Origin: Parachlamydiales bacterium
GTDB lineage: Bacteria > Chlamydiota > Chlamydiia > Chlamydiales > Rhabdochlamydiaceae
DNA length: 64,000 nucleotides
NCBI GenBank assembly: GCA_023265455.1
Contig: JAHFTQ010000003.1
Location: 37,907 to 101,906, forward strand
Direction: 5' to 3'
Shown in pieces: positions 42,746 to 51,736 of the stretch. How positions within the stretch are numbered: position 1 is the first letter of the stretch; each line of letters starts with the position of its first letter. The notes beneath the pieces are model-generated. The model ran no database searches, was not told the origin of the DNA, and worked only from the letters and a program-made list of their open reading frames with translations. Made by a program: the position numbers and the translations under genes.

Positions 42746-44038
42746 ATGACCAACCAAATAAACAGTTCAAACATTGTGTCTTACGCAAACAGTAAACCTA
42801 CCGAGCAAAATTCTGCGATTTTATCTATTCCCTATGAGCTTTTGGCAGATATTTTGAACCACCTCTCTTATAGGGATCTTAGAAGTTTTAACCTAGTCTC
42901 TAAGACAATATGCTGGATATCTTCACAGATTTATTCAGACAATGTTTTTTGGAAGCGTGCATTTTATCACACGTTTTCCCCAAATTACACTCTAAAAGAA
43001 GCAACGAATTTCGAGCACCGCTTTATGGTGCACTCCAACCTGAGTCAAAGCAGCTGTCTATCAACTACTTATTCAACGCAAGACCTTATTAACCATTCAG
43101 ATGAAGAATCTGGCCATATTATAGGAGTTTTTCAGGACAAAATAGTTGTGACTCTGATTAACAAAAATGAATTCCATGTCATCGATTCCAACCAGCTGAC
43201 AACCGTTGAAATCATACGACCTACTCTGATGTCTCGTTTGTCGGTCAGGTGCGTTGATTTTTACAATGAAATGCTCGTTCTAGGATCATACCAGGGATTA
43301 ATTCAGATTCACGATAAGAAAAACAACCGAGTTATCACTCATAGAGCTGCGTCTTCACTCTCATGCCTTGTCTCCGACCCTGAGCATCAAAGGATCATTT
43401 CGGGACATGGAAATGGCGACATAATCATTTGGAGCTTAGAGGATCGGATCAAAACTCTGCACAACCCCAGCGCCATTACAGCATTGGCCCTAGATCAAGA
43501 AAGACTTATTGTAGGAGATGAGAAGGGAATGATCTCCATCTTTGACTCGACTAAAGACGCTCCTATTTATCAGGGGAAAAGCTATGGGGGTGCGGTGGTC
43601 AAATCATTAACCATCGATGGAAATCGGCTTTTTTCAGTGAGTGAATATGATCTCATTGAGATCTGGGATCTTAAGACTCTCTCCTCAAAAGAAACTCTTA
43701 CAAACTCTGATTGCCGAGACCTTACTCAGCTAATTGTTCAGGATGGAATAGTGATGACACATTACTTTAACAACTGGCATAAGATAATAGAAGTCATGAC
43801 CTGGGATGTAAAAACAAAAAAAACCACCGATTTAACAGGTTTGGAACAAGGAACAAAGATGATCAGTATCGATATGGATAAGGGCTTGCTATACAACGTT
43901 TGTGATCATGGGGACAAATTACAAGTCTGTGATTTTACTAATCCCAAGCGCCAGGAGCCATCTCCAATAGCCCCTTCTACAGTCGTCAGTCAACAAGACC
44001 ACGACTACGGGGAAAACCTTTTTTGTCAGATGATGTGA
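42746..44038 (+). CDS. F-box and WD40-repeat protein
   Basis: This 430-residue protein has an F-box at about residues 26-72 (LSIPYELLADILNHLSYRDL, RSFNLVSKTICWISSQIYSD, then VFWKRAF). It is followed by a beta-propeller of WD40-type repeats from about 125 to 400 (VDFYNEMLVLGSYQGLIQIHD; ISGHGNGDIIIWSLED; IVGDEKGMISIFD; SVSEYDLIEIWDLKT). This is the layout of eukaryotic FBXW substrate receptors of SCF ubiquitin ligases. There is no signal peptide. The leader is highly AT-rich with an inverted repeat ATACTAAT/ATTAGTAT at 42683-42713. It ends in a 13-base convergent overlap with pgi. Host-directed function is inferred from architecture. Confidence 0.82.
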   Translation: MTNQINSSNIVSYANSKPTEQNSAILSIPYELLADILNHLSYRDLRSFNLVSKTICWISSQIYSDNVFWKRAFYHTFSPNYTLKEATNFEHRFMVHSNLSQSSCLSTTYSTQDLINHSDEESGHIIGVFQDKIVVTLINKNEFHVIDSNQLTTVEIIRPTLMSRLSVRCVDFYNEMLVLGSYQGLIQIHDKKNNRVITHRAASSLSCLVSDPEHQRIISGHGNGDIIIWSLEDRIKTLHNPSAITALALDQERLIVGDEKGMISIFDSTKDAPIYQGKSYGGAVVKSLTIDGNRLFSVSEYDLIEIWDLKTLSSKETLTNSDCRDLTQLIVQDGIVMTHYFNNWHKIIEVMTWDVKTKKTTDLTGLEQGTKMISIDMDKGLLYNVCDHGDKLQVCDFTNPKRQEPSPIAPSTVVSQQDHDYGENLFCQMM

Positions 44039-45546
44039 CTTAAAAAAGCCTCCCCCAACGGATAAGAGGCTTGACGGCCTTCCCGGATCTCAGAGAAGGT
44101 TTTAACCATTTCAGTTGCGAGCTTTTTCCCCAGCTGAACCCCTTCTTGATCAAACGAGTTAATATTCCACAGAAACCCCTGAAAGGCAACTTTATGCTCA
44201 TAATAGGCCAAGAGCGATCCTAGGGTCATAGGATCGAGCTTGCGAGCCAATAAGATGTGGGAGGGTCGATTCCCAACAAACTCTTGATTAGGATTAGAGC
44301 TCTTTTGCCCCTGGGCAAAAGCGATCGCTTGAGCAAACAGATTCGCAAGGAGCTTTTCTTGAGAATACGACCCTTCTACTTGAAGATCTTTCCCATATTG
44401 AGATTCAACAAATCCGATCAACTCAACGGGCACAACCGAGGTGCCTTGATGGAGCAACTGAAAAAACGAATGTTGCCCATTCGTGCCAGGCTCCCCCCAA
44501 AGAATCGGACCTGTCTCAAAGGTAACCTGGTTCCCCTCTTTATCGACATGTTTGCCATTCGACTCCATATCCAACTGTTGGAGATGTGCTGGAAACCTGG
44601 CAAGTGCTTGAGAATACGGAATGACTGCAACCGTCGGGCATTTTAAAAAGTTACGATTCCAAATGCCTAAAAGCGCTCCCAATAAAGGAAGATTTTGCTG
44701 AGGACCTTCTTGAAGAGCCACTTGATCCATGAGATAGGCCCCCTTGAGAAATTCCAGAAATCGATCCATCCCCAAAATAAACCCTAAGAGAACACCTCCC
44801 ACCATCGAGGTGACAGAATAACGACCTCCAATATAGTCCCAGATATAAAAAGACTCTTTATAGAGTGTCCGGTTATCCATCGGACTCCCCTTGCCTGTCA
44901 CAGCCACGATGTGGTTCTTCGGATCAAGGCCCGCTTTCCGAAGTTCATCGCGGATGCGCGCTTCATTCGTCAGGGTCTCTAGCGTTGTCCCCGATTTAGA
45001 GACGACGACAATGAGAGTTTTTGCCAGGTCAACTTGATTCAAAACACGTGTGGCCTCATCAGGATCGACGTTCGACAAAAAATAGGCCTTTCTTCCTGGA
45101 ATACCGTAAGCCTCCAGCCCCAAATAGATCGCCTCAGGCCCTAACGAAGAGCCTCCAATCCCGATCTGGATGAGCGTCGTGAATGAAGAGGGTTGGGAGA
45201 GAAAGAGTCTCAGCTTATCGATCTCTTTCTGAGCAAGCGTGACCGCTTCTTGAGTAGCAGGAGAGCGCGGATGGTCTTCAAACAGATCGCGCATGGCCGT
45301 GTGAAGCGCAGGCCGATTTTCACTCACATTGACCCTCTCACCCGCTTGCATAGAGCGCATCTGCCGAACAACCTCTCTTTGCTCCGCAAGTTTAAACAAC
45401 TCCTGTAAAATGGGCTTGTCGACCCTTTCTGTGGCATACAGTAGCTGAATGCCTGCGGCTTCAGCCTTGAAAGAGAGGACCCTCTCTGGCGTTAAAATTT
45501 TTCTTAAGTCAGGAGGAATCCGTTCAGAGCTATTAAAATTTTCCAT
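44026..45546 (-). CDS. pgi: Glucose-6-phosphate isomerase
   Basis: This roughly 506-residue protein interconverts glucose-6-P and fructose-6-P. Signatures are IQIGIGGSSLGPEAIYLGLE, VVSKSGTTLETLTNEARIR, WDYIGGRYSVTSMVGG, MESNGKHVDKEGN (the catalytic region) and GEPGTNGQHSFFQLLHQGT (catalytic Glu). I use ATG 45546 (MENFNSS); a start at 45579 would add 11 residues and neither has a strong ribosome site. It stands alone, between the F-box/WD40 gene and tRNA-Pro. Confidence 0.95.
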   Translation of the reverse strand: MENFNSSERIPPDLRKILTPERVLSFKAEAAGIQLLYATERVDKPILQELFKLAEQREVVRQMRSMQAGERVNVSENRPALHTAMRDLFEDHPRSPATQEAVTLAQKEIDKLRLFLSQPSSFTTLIQIGIGGSSLGPEAIYLGLEAYGIPGRKAYFLSNVDPDEATRVLNQVDLAKTLIVVVSKSGTTLETLTNEARIRDELRKAGLDPKNHIVAVTGKGSPMDNRTLYKESFYIWDYIGGRYSVTSMVGGVLLGFILGMDRFLEFLKGAYLMDQVALQEGPQQNLPLLGALLGIWNRNFLKCPTVAVIPYSQALARFPAHLQQLDMESNGKHVDKEGNQVTFETGPILWGEPGTNGQHSFFQLLHQGTSVVPVELIGFVESQYGKDLQVEGSYSQEKLLANLFAQAIAFAQGQKSSNPNQEFVGNRPSHILLARKLDPMTLGSLLAYYEHKVAFQGFLWNINSFDQEGVQLGKKLATEMVKTFSEIREGRQASYPLGEAFLSHII

Positions 45547-45608
45547 AGGATTCAAGATATACCAGCCTCTGAACATCAAATCAAGTTGTGAAAAAGAACG
45601 CTCTTAGG

Positions 45609-46367
45609 CTATGATGAACCCCGTTCGGAGCATAGCGCAGTTTGGCTAGCGCAACTGCTTTGGGAGCAGTGGGTCGGGGGTTCGAATCCCTCTGCTCCGA
45701 ACGTTTTGCCTCCCGCCGCCTCAAATCCTTTCAAGTGTCTTTTTCCCTGCGCGCTGACCGCTTCTTCGATCACATAAAGAAGATCAAGCCCGTCCCACAT
45801 TTCATTCAGCCTTTGTTCTGGAATCATCCGGTGTGGTCCTGCCAGTTCCATGCACTGTTCGAGTTTTTTAAGCACCAAGGGCGTACAAAGCTCATCAGGC
45901 GGCAGTAAAATTCCCACGGGTGATCGGTTCTCTTCCAGCTCGAGTCTCAGGTGCAAAAATCTCTCTTTCGACATCAACTGAGCAGACCTCCCTCTGTTAA
46001 AAGGCGTCTTTTCAAACAGACAAAAGATGGCTACATCATCGGGCAAAAATGAGGCCAGACGATGTAAGAAGTCACCGAAGAGGGTTGCAGCTTCGACTTC
46101 TTCAGAAGCCGTCATGATCTGATTGATAATTCCAAGCGAGCCGCGGTAGAGCACAATCCCTTTTGAGCGAGAAGAAAACTCCTTCCAAAGCCCTGCAGAA
46201 AATTGCTCAATTGCAAGAACGTACGCATGAAAAGCCCCGCGATCAAACGTCATCCGTCCAAAATCAAACTCCCAGAGAATCTCGTCCTCTATTGAAAGAG
46301 CCTCTTCACGCTGGGAAGTCCAATCTAAATCACTCGCCAGTGTCGCTGGCAACAACAACCTCTTCAT
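45609..46367 (-). CDS. Unknown protein whose frame runs through tRNA-Pro
   Basis: This 252-residue frame overlaps trmB by ATGA, so it is probably translated from the same mRNA. The first about 220 residues look like a genuine globular protein (WEFDFGRMTFDRGAFHAYVL, GSLGIINQIMTASEEVEAA, DDVAIFCLFEKTPFNRGR). The last about 28 residues (AEGFEPPTHCSQSSCAS onward) are the antisense reading of the tRNA-Pro gene, a well-known artefact sequence. The original 3' end may have been lost or replaced there. No family recognised. Confidence 0.65.
   Translation of the reverse strand: MKRLLLPATLASDLDWTSQREEALSIEDEILWEFDFGRMTFDRGAFHAYVLAIEQFSAGLWKEFSSRSKGIVLYRGSLGIINQIMTASEEVEAATLFGDFLHRLASFLPDDVAIFCLFEKTPFNRGRSAQLMSKERFLHLRLELEENRSPVGILLPPDELCTPLVLKKLEQCMELAGPHRMIPEQRLNEMWDGLDLLYVIEEAVSAQGKRHLKGFEAAGGKTFGAEGFEPPTHCSQSSCASQTALCSERGSS
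45626..45700 (+). tRNA. tRNA-Pro (anticodon TGG)
   Basis: The acceptor CGGAGCA pairs with TGCTCCG. The anticodon stem ACTGC/GCAGT holds the loop TTTGGGA with anticodon TGG, and the T-arm has GGGGGTTCGAATCCC. The discriminator is A and no CCA is encoded. Length 75. Confidence 0.96.
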
Positions 46368-47023
46368 GAGTTTTTAAACCTGAAATATCGAATGGTTTTA
46401 CCCTTGTCTCTCCAAAGCGTATCGAAATATGAAGTTCCATACCCCTCCCACTCTGTCACATAATAGGGCCCCGGAAAAACCGATTCCCACGCGTGGAACT
46501 CACGGATAATCTGCTCGCTATAAGGAGGATCGTCCGTCACAATGATCACTTCCCCTTGAGGTTTAAGAATACGAGCCAGTTGTTCGATAAAGGGGGCTTG
46601 AAAGAGTCGATTTTTAGCATGTTTTTCTTTAGGCCAAGGGTCGGGGAAATTAATGTAAATCTGATCAATCGACGCGGAAGGGATATAGTCACGCGCAAAC
46701 ACCTGAGCTTCTCCACACACAATGAAGAGATGGGGAAGCTGGTAGTTTTTCATTTTTGACCAGATTTTTCTGACCCGTTCAAAATTCCATTCGACAGCCA
46801 CCCAGTTCCTAGAAAGATCTTTGGCTTTTTCAGCAAGCCACGTCCCGTTCCCTGTGCAAAACTCAATGGTCACCGGCTTATCATTGCAAAAAATCTCTTG
46901 CCAGCTAGGAAAAGACCACGCTCGGTGGTCATCGTAATACTCTGGCACATAGAGAACACCGTCAGCCATCAGCGGCCTACGGTCTTCCCACTTATAAGGA
47001 AATTTTAGGTGTTTAGGTTTCAT
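46364..47023 (-). CDS. trmB: tRNA (guanine-N7-)-methyltransferase
   Basis: This 219-residue enzyme forms m7G46 in tRNA. Motifs are IEFCTGNGTWLAEKA for SAM binding, the conserved INFPDPWPKEKHAKNRL (catalytic Asp and tRNA contact) and VTDDPPYSEQIIREF. ATG 47023 is preferred over a TTG two codons upstream. The N-terminus is extended by about 50 residues compared with the shortest family members. Its stop overlaps the start of the next gene by four bases. Confidence 0.94.
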   Translation of the reverse strand: MKPKHLKFPYKWEDRRPLMADGVLYVPEYYDDHRAWSFPSWQEIFCNDKPVTIEFCTGNGTWLAEKAKDLSRNWVAVEWNFERVRKIWSKMKNYQLPHLFIVCGEAQVFARDYIPSASIDQIYINFPDPWPKEKHAKNRLFQAPFIEQLARILKPQGEVIIVTDDPPYSEQIIREFHAWESVFPGPYYVTEWEGYGTSYFDTLWRDKGKTIRYFRFKNS

Positions 47024-47109
47024 CGACAAAGATGATACGATAACGGAAAATCTTGATCAATAGTGACCAGCTTGCTATGTTAAAATCTAAATTTATATGA
47101 GGCCAAACT

Positions 47110-47979
47110 ATGAAAAAGTTTTTGATACTAACCCTTTCCTGTGCAGCCCTTTTCGCGGAAGATCCTTCGATTCTCAAAGAGCCCGTTGAACTCAGCTCTG
47201 AATCTCCTCCCCTTGAGCAATCAGCTATTATTACAACTCATGAGATCTCTGGAGCAGATCCCTCCATCGTCGAGGAGCTGGAAATGAGCCCTGAAGAAGA
47301 TATTGCCGCCATTACCAAAGAAGAATTAGAAGTCGCTGCCGCTGTCAAGGCTGAAGGAATCATCATTGATTTAGGGCAAGTCTTCAGAGGATCCCCGACC
47401 ATCTATTCCATTTTACTCGGCCTTTCCATCTCCAGTCTAGCGATTTGGGGTTATCTTTTAGTGAAACTCAGAACACCCGAGCTCGTTCCCGCTGACCACT
47501 GTCGAGAAATCCGTGAAAAACTCCTCAGCAAAAACTATGGCGAAGCGCTCATGCTTTGTGAAAAACACCCCTCCATCTTATTCCAGATGGTCTCTACAGG
47601 TATCCAAGCTCGGGACCAAACACCCGCGACTCGGCAAGAGATCATGAAAGCTGAAGGGCTTCGCGCTAGCAGCTCTCTTTGGCAAAAGATCGGTCTTCTC
47701 AACGACATCGCCGTCATTGCTCCGATGCTGGGACTTCTCGGTACCGTTTTGGGAATGTTTTATGCCTTTTATGACCTCAACCGCTCGATGGAAAGCATCT
47801 CCTCTCTCTTTGATGGCCTTGGCATCTCCGTCGGAACCACTGTCGGAGGACTCGTTGTCGCCATCTTAGCGATGATCTTCCATTCCGTGACAAAATACCG
47901 TCTCATGCGGCAGTTAACCACGGTTGAAAATGAAGCCCAAGCTCTTTCAACTTTGATTGACAACCCAGGATCTGTATGA
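47110..47979 (+). CDS. exbB: ExbB/TolQ-type proton channel subunit
   Basis: This 289-residue protein has a cleavable-looking signal peptide (KKFLILTLSCAALFA), then an acidic periplasmic segment (20-90), one membrane helix (about 98-118), and the paired MotA/TolQ/ExbB helices at about 195-225 (IAVIAPMLGLLGTVLGMFYAF) and 240-265 (GISVGTTVGGLVVAILAMIF). With ExbD it uses the proton gradient to drive a TonB- or TolA-like partner. The extra signal peptide and acidic region are longer than in E. coli. It overlaps exbD by ATGA. Confidence 0.9.
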   Translation: MKKFLILTLSCAALFAEDPSILKEPVELSSESPPLEQSAIITTHEISGADPSIVEELEMSPEEDIAAITKEELEVAAAVKAEGIIIDLGQVFRGSPTIYSILLGLSISSLAIWGYLLVKLRTPELVPADHCREIREKLLSKNYGEALMLCEKHPSILFQMVSTGIQARDQTPATRQEIMKAEGLRASSSLWQKIGLLNDIAVIAPMLGLLGTVLGMFYAFYDLNRSMESISSLFDGLGISVGTTVGGLVVAILAMIFHSVTKYRLMRQLTTVENEAQALSTLIDNPGSV

Positions 47980-48440
47980 GCCTGATCCCTCAAGAAGAGT
48001 TTAAGCGCTCCTCTAGCATCAACTTAGCCCCCATGGTCGATTTTTTGTTCCTCGTCGTCGCAGTGTTTGCTACCATGGCCATCACCCGGGCAGTTCTCTA
48101 CGATACCGAAATTAGCCTTGTCAAAGTCAAACAAGTGAAAGAAGGAAGCGCTGTTCCTGGCTCTGACCTCCCCTACCTCGTGAACCTCAGTGTGACCGAA
48201 GAGGGAAAATACAAGTGGCTGACCGAGGTCAATGAATTCCTCATGGAAAATCCCGAGAGCATCAAAAACGAGCTTCTCAAACAACAAGAGCTCGGCCTCA
48301 TCTCAACCGACCCTAGCCAAACTAAGGTGCTCTTGCATATCGATTCTAAATCGCGCTGGGAACCAATCGCCAAAGCCGTCTTCACCATCAAAGAAGCAGG
48401 CTTTCCCGTCCATCCGGTGTACGAACCTCAAGATGAATGA
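47976..48440 (+). CDS. exbD: ExbD/TolR-type biopolymer transport protein
   Basis: This 154-residue protein has a single N-terminal membrane helix with the conserved proton-carrying Asp (INLAPMVDFLFLVVAVFATM, Asp23) and a periplasmic domain ending in the usual FTIKEAGFPVHPVYEPQDE. The start overlaps exbB, giving a two-gene unit. In Chlamydia tol-pal genes follow this pair; here a toxin-antitoxin-like pair comes next. Confidence 0.92.
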   Translation: MSLIPQEEFKRSSSINLAPMVDFLFLVVAVFATMAITRAVLYDTEISLVKVKQVKEGSAVPGSDLPYLVNLSVTEEGKYKWLTEVNEFLMENPESIKNELLKQQELGLISTDPSQTKVLLHIDSKSRWEPIAKAVFTIKEAGFPVHPVYEPQDE

Positions 48441-48540
48441 AACATGCACTTATCCCTTTGGTTATGGGTTGTAAAATGATGTCAAGTTTTTCAGCAAAAA
48501 AACTTGACTAGAAAAGGAATATTAAGCGATAATTTAGATT

Positions 48541-49278
48541 ATGAGACAAAAGAAAACCCCTCCCCCTATTGCTAAGACTGTCCGAGATCGAATTGAAGCG
48601 GGAGGAGAACGAATTTGGCGACTAGCCGACTTTAAAAACATGCCATTGACAGCAGTTGCGCAGGCTCTATCTCGCCTATTTCGCCTTGGTATAATACAAC
48701 GCCTCGGTAAGGGCTTATACTACAAACCAAGGCAAACAGCGTTTGGACCAAGCAAGCCCAACCTCAGCCAATTACGCTCTTTACCTATCTCAGGAAAAGG
48801 AATATTCCCCGCTGGCTGTGCAGCAGCAAATCTACTGGGATTTACCACACAACATCCCGCCCAATTAGAAGTCGCAACCAATGGTCTTAGTTTACCGCGC
48901 TTAATTGTTGGAAAAAAAACAATTATCCACACGCGAAGACCCCCGTCGTGGCAAGAACTTTCGCATAAAGAGGCAGCCCTTTTAGACTTTCTTCGTCAAA
49001 AAGGATCATCTAGCGAATTGTCTCCTAAAGAAACCGTTAACAAACTGTTAAAACACTTTCATGAAGCCGGGCGATTTAAACATCTACTTCAGATCGCAAT
49101 CACAGAACCTCCGCGTGTTCGCGCCTTACTAGGTGCCATAGGGCAGCAACTGGGATATTCTGAAAAGCAGCTATCCGGTTTGCGAAAAAGCTTGAACCCA
49201 CTCTCCAGATTTGATTTTGGGCTCCTCATTGCATTAAAATATGCCAGGCAGTGGCAATCGAAGGAACATAAACCTTGA
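48541..49278 (+). CDS. AbiEi-type antitoxin (DUF6088-like)
   Basis: This 245-residue protein has an N-terminal winged helix (IWRLADFKNMPLTAVAQALS, RLFRLGIIQRLGKGLYY), as in AbiEi antitoxins that repress their own promoter. The middle has the family segment GIFPAGCAAANLLGFTTQHP and the C-terminal domain is helical. The next gene, an AbiEii nucleotidyltransferase, starts in a four-base overlap with its stop. Assignment rests on the N-terminal domain and the partner. The ribosome site is weak. Confidence 0.82.
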   Translation: MRQKKTPPPIAKTVRDRIEAGGERIWRLADFKNMPLTAVAQALSRLFRLGIIQRLGKGLYYKPRQTAFGPSKPNLSQLRSLPISGKGIFPAGCAAANLLGFTTQHPAQLEVATNGLSLPRLIVGKKTIIHTRRPPSWQELSHKEAALLDFLRQKGSSSELSPKETVNKLLKHFHEAGRFKHLLQIAITEPPRVRALLGAIGQQLGYSEKQLSGLRKSLNPLSRFDFGLLIALKYARQWQSKEHKP

Positions 49279-50237
49279 AACTATTTGAACACCCAGATTT
49301 TGAACAAACCCTTATCCGCGCGGCAGAGCATTTCCGTTCATCTGGCCTACGTGAAGCAGTTATCGAAAAAGACTACTATGTTACAGAAGCACTGCGAATT
49401 ATCCAACAGACCGCTGGTGACAGGATCATTTTTAAAGGCGGGACTAGTCTGTCAAAGGGATGGAACATCATCCAAAGATTTTCCGAAGACGTTGATATCT
49501 TTTTTGATCCTACAGCGTTCGAGCCATCTCTAGGTAAAAATGCCATTAATCGTGAATTGAAGAAATTGCGACAAGCTGTTGAGGACCATCCTGGGCTCAA
49601 ATTTATCGAAAAAGAAAGCCGAACTATCGGTGGCTTCGGTCGTAGTGATCACTTTGAATATGTTCAACGATTTGCAAGCACTGGAGATATTCGCAACCGC
49701 GTTCTTGTCGAAGCTGGTACTGCCAGTGGGAAAGAACCAACGGAGTGTGTAAAGCTTCAATCTTATGTAGGACAATTTCTCAACGAAATAGGAGTAAGTC
49801 TTGGAGCCGAGGATGAAGGTGCATTCGACATGCGCCTACTCCATTTCCGTCGAACTTTCGTAGAAAAACTCTTTGCTATCCACTCTAAGGTTGAGAAATT
49901 CAAGCAGACGGGCATCGGGATTGGTGGGTATGCTCGTCATTATTATGACCTATTCTGCCTTGCTAAACGTCAAGAAGTTTTGGGGATGTTGCGTTCTAGT
50001 GAATATGGAATGATCAAAGCTGACTATGATAAAGTCAGCAAAAAACATTTCGAGACCGACTATATCGCTCCTCCAGAGATGAATTTTGCAAAAAGTGATG
50101 CTATTTTTCCGAAAGGAGATATGGAAATAGCTCTTGCAGCAGAATTTGAGAAACAGTGTCGAATACTCTGTTTTGGAGAAATTCCAACATGGCGTCAAAT
50201 CCAGCAACAATTTATGGAAATTCAAGACTTCCTTTAA
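49275..50237 (+). CDS. AbiEii/AbiGii-type nucleotidyltransferase toxin
   Basis: This 320-residue protein is of the DUF1814 nucleotidyltransferase family. The active-site signature is FKGGTSLSKGW (54-63) and SEDVDIFF, with Asp72 and Asp74 as metal ligands. An upstream helix AVIEKDYYVTEALR is typical of the group. Such toxins transfer nucleotides to tRNA or other targets and abort phage growth. TTG 49275 overlaps the antitoxin stop and follows GAAGGAAC, a normal coupled arrangement. Key residues are intact, so it could be active. Confidence 0.88.
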   Translation: MKLFEHPDFEQTLIRAAEHFRSSGLREAVIEKDYYVTEALRIIQQTAGDRIIFKGGTSLSKGWNIIQRFSEDVDIFFDPTAFEPSLGKNAINRELKKLRQAVEDHPGLKFIEKESRTIGGFGRSDHFEYVQRFASTGDIRNRVLVEAGTASGKEPTECVKLQSYVGQFLNEIGVSLGAEDEGAFDMRLLHFRRTFVEKLFAIHSKVEKFKQTGIGIGGYARHYYDLFCLAKRQEVLGMLRSSEYGMIKADYDKVSKKHFETDYIAPPEMNFAKSDAIFPKGDMEIALAAEFEKQCRILCFGEIPTWRQIQQQFMEIQDFL

Positions 50238-50242
50238 TTCGA

Positions 50243-50974
50243 TCAGGAATAATAGGGAGAAAAGATCCGGACAATCACGCGGTTAATCTTTTGAGACCGC
50301 TTACTGTAAGGCCGCTTTTCTACGACAATCTCTTTTAAAACATCTGCAAAGCTTTTGATATCCTCAGATCCAGCAGAGATGTATAACACATTAGGTACCA
50401 GATCTCGACTCGTACCAATGACAGTGTGTTTAGGAAGACGAAGTGCAAGAGACCTGGCAATGTTTTTTTCAGGATGATCTGTATCGACCGCTGTCGAACA
50501 CCCTAGCAAAAACACTTTTCCATTAGGAGCCAGACAATCACGTATGATTTCCACAAAACGATCAAAAGATTCATACTCCGCAGGGCTTGGAATACGCCGT
50601 GACCTAGAATTTTCAAGAAAGTATTGGTCGGAGTTAAATTGAGGATGATCGGGCATTTTGATGAGATTATTCGTGGGCTTGATTGCAATAGGGCTCGAAT
50701 GGCATAGAAATACTATACGATCGATCTTCTGCCCGCATGATCGAATTTCACGAATTTTATCTTCGAGTTCATATAAATTTCTAGGCTCTAACTTAACGAT
50801 CGGTTTTCGATGGACCACCCGGCCTTCAAAAAGACCCAGCATGATATACCTTAAGGCCTCATTACCATCGATGGGTGACGTGAGCCAAAGAGTCACACGG
50901 TTGCCGCATCCAGAGGAACTTGTTACATTTCTTTCTTCACCAGACGATCTAGCAACTTCTGTTAAAGCTGACAT
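50243..50974 (-). CDS. Putative clan CD (caspase-fold) cysteine peptidase-like protein
   Basis: This 243-residue protein starts at ATG 50974, with GAGG 6 bases upstream. Two blocks follow the clan CD dyad pattern: IDRIVFLCHSSP (His92 after a hydrophobic strand) and GKVFLLGCSTA (Cys159 after a hydrophobic strand and Gly), then NIARSLALRLPKHTVIGTS. This spacing resembles C14/C80/CHAT/DUF4347 domains. There is no signal peptide. The gene converges with the nucleotidyltransferase with 5 bases between stops. The fold is my inference from the His and Cys motifs; no close family is recognised. Confidence 0.5.
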   Translation of the reverse strand: MSALTEVARSSGEERNVTSSSGCGNRVTLWLTSPIDGNEALRYIMLGLFEGRVVHRKPIVKLEPRNLYELEDKIREIRSCGQKIDRIVFLCHSSPIAIKPTNNLIKMPDHPQFNSDQYFLENSRSRRIPSPAEYESFDRFVEIIRDCLAPNGKVFLLGCSTAVDTDHPEKNIARSLALRLPKHTVIGTSRDLVPNVLYISAGSEDIKSFADVLKEIVVEKRPYSKRSQKINRVIVRIFSPYYS

Positions 50975-51078
50975 AACTAACCTCAATTTAATTATTATGT
51001 ATTATAACAAATTCAACATTTAAAATAAATATGTAAATAATATATTTTAATCTATTGCCTAGAACGAGTTAGAAAGAT

Positions 51079-51102
51079 AGACCCCTTTCAAGAAAGGGGT
51101 CT
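51079..51102 (-). terminator. Terminator hairpin after the gene at 51119
   Basis: AGACCCCTTTC (51079-51089) pairs perfectly with GAAAGGGGTCT (51092-51102), with only two bases between the arms. On the minus strand it lies 17 bases past the stop of the Inc-like gene and is followed by ATCTTTCT, a weak T tract. Confidence 0.65.
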
Positions 51103-51118
51103 AAGAGTTTAAAAAGAA

Positions 51119-51736
51119 CTATTTCTTAGGATTTTCGACAATGAGAGGAGTCTCATCAGTAAATGATACGATTTTCTCATTTTTTTTCTCTTGAGCAAAA
51201 ACGGTCATCGAAATCAATTTATTGACAACCTCGGATCTTGCTTTAATACGCTGCTGATTAAAGCAATACAAAGCGATCAGAGAAATTCCTGCCAGTACAC
51301 CAAAAAACGCAGTCGCACTCCAGTCTTTTATAACGCCATAATAGGGATGGACTCTTTTGGAAGGTGGATTGACAAGTACGCCCATTGTTGATAGCCATAC
51401 ACACGCACCACTGGCCAGCATTCCTACTTTACTCCATTCCTGCTGATCATAGCTGGAATACAGATTACATTTTTCAGCCTCATCTCTCACATGAATATCA
51501 ACAGGATCAGTATTGGATAAATTCCGAACATTCCAATGATGGGGTCCCCATTTATGGGCCAGGCTTTTGACACTGTAAGTGCAAAGCTCTTTTGGGCCTT
51601 GATATTCTACGGTAAATCCCCGTTCCACACTTTTAATGAAGAGCGATGTAGCGGGAATTGCATGATCCTTGTTAATCGTGATGGCAGGAAGCTCACCGTT
51701 ATTAACAATAATTGTTTTAACTGCATTTGTACTCAT
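51119..51736 (-). CDS. Inc-like membrane protein
   Basis: This 205-residue protein has a polar N-terminal domain of about 100 residues (beta-rich, with a Trp/His cluster KWGPHHWNVRNLS). Two hydrophobic segments follow (about 105-122, MLASGACVWLSTMGVLV, and 140-160, ATAFFGVLAGISLIALYCF) separated by a basic turn, and then a charged tail. The paired hydrophobic segments fit Inc topology, although here the turn is about 18 residues. AAAAGGAG precedes the ATG. It is enclosed by 38-bp direct repeats. No family recognised. Confidence 0.62.
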   Translation of the reverse strand: MSTNAVKTIIVNNGELPAITINKDHAIPATSLFIKSVERGFTVEYQGPKELCTYSVKSLAHKWGPHHWNVRNLSNTDPVDIHVRDEAEKCNLYSSYDQQEWSKVGMLASGACVWLSTMGVLVNPPSKRVHPYYGVIKDWSATAFFGVLAGISLIALYCFNQQRIKARSEVVNKLISMTVFAQEKKNEKIVSFTDETPLIVENPKK

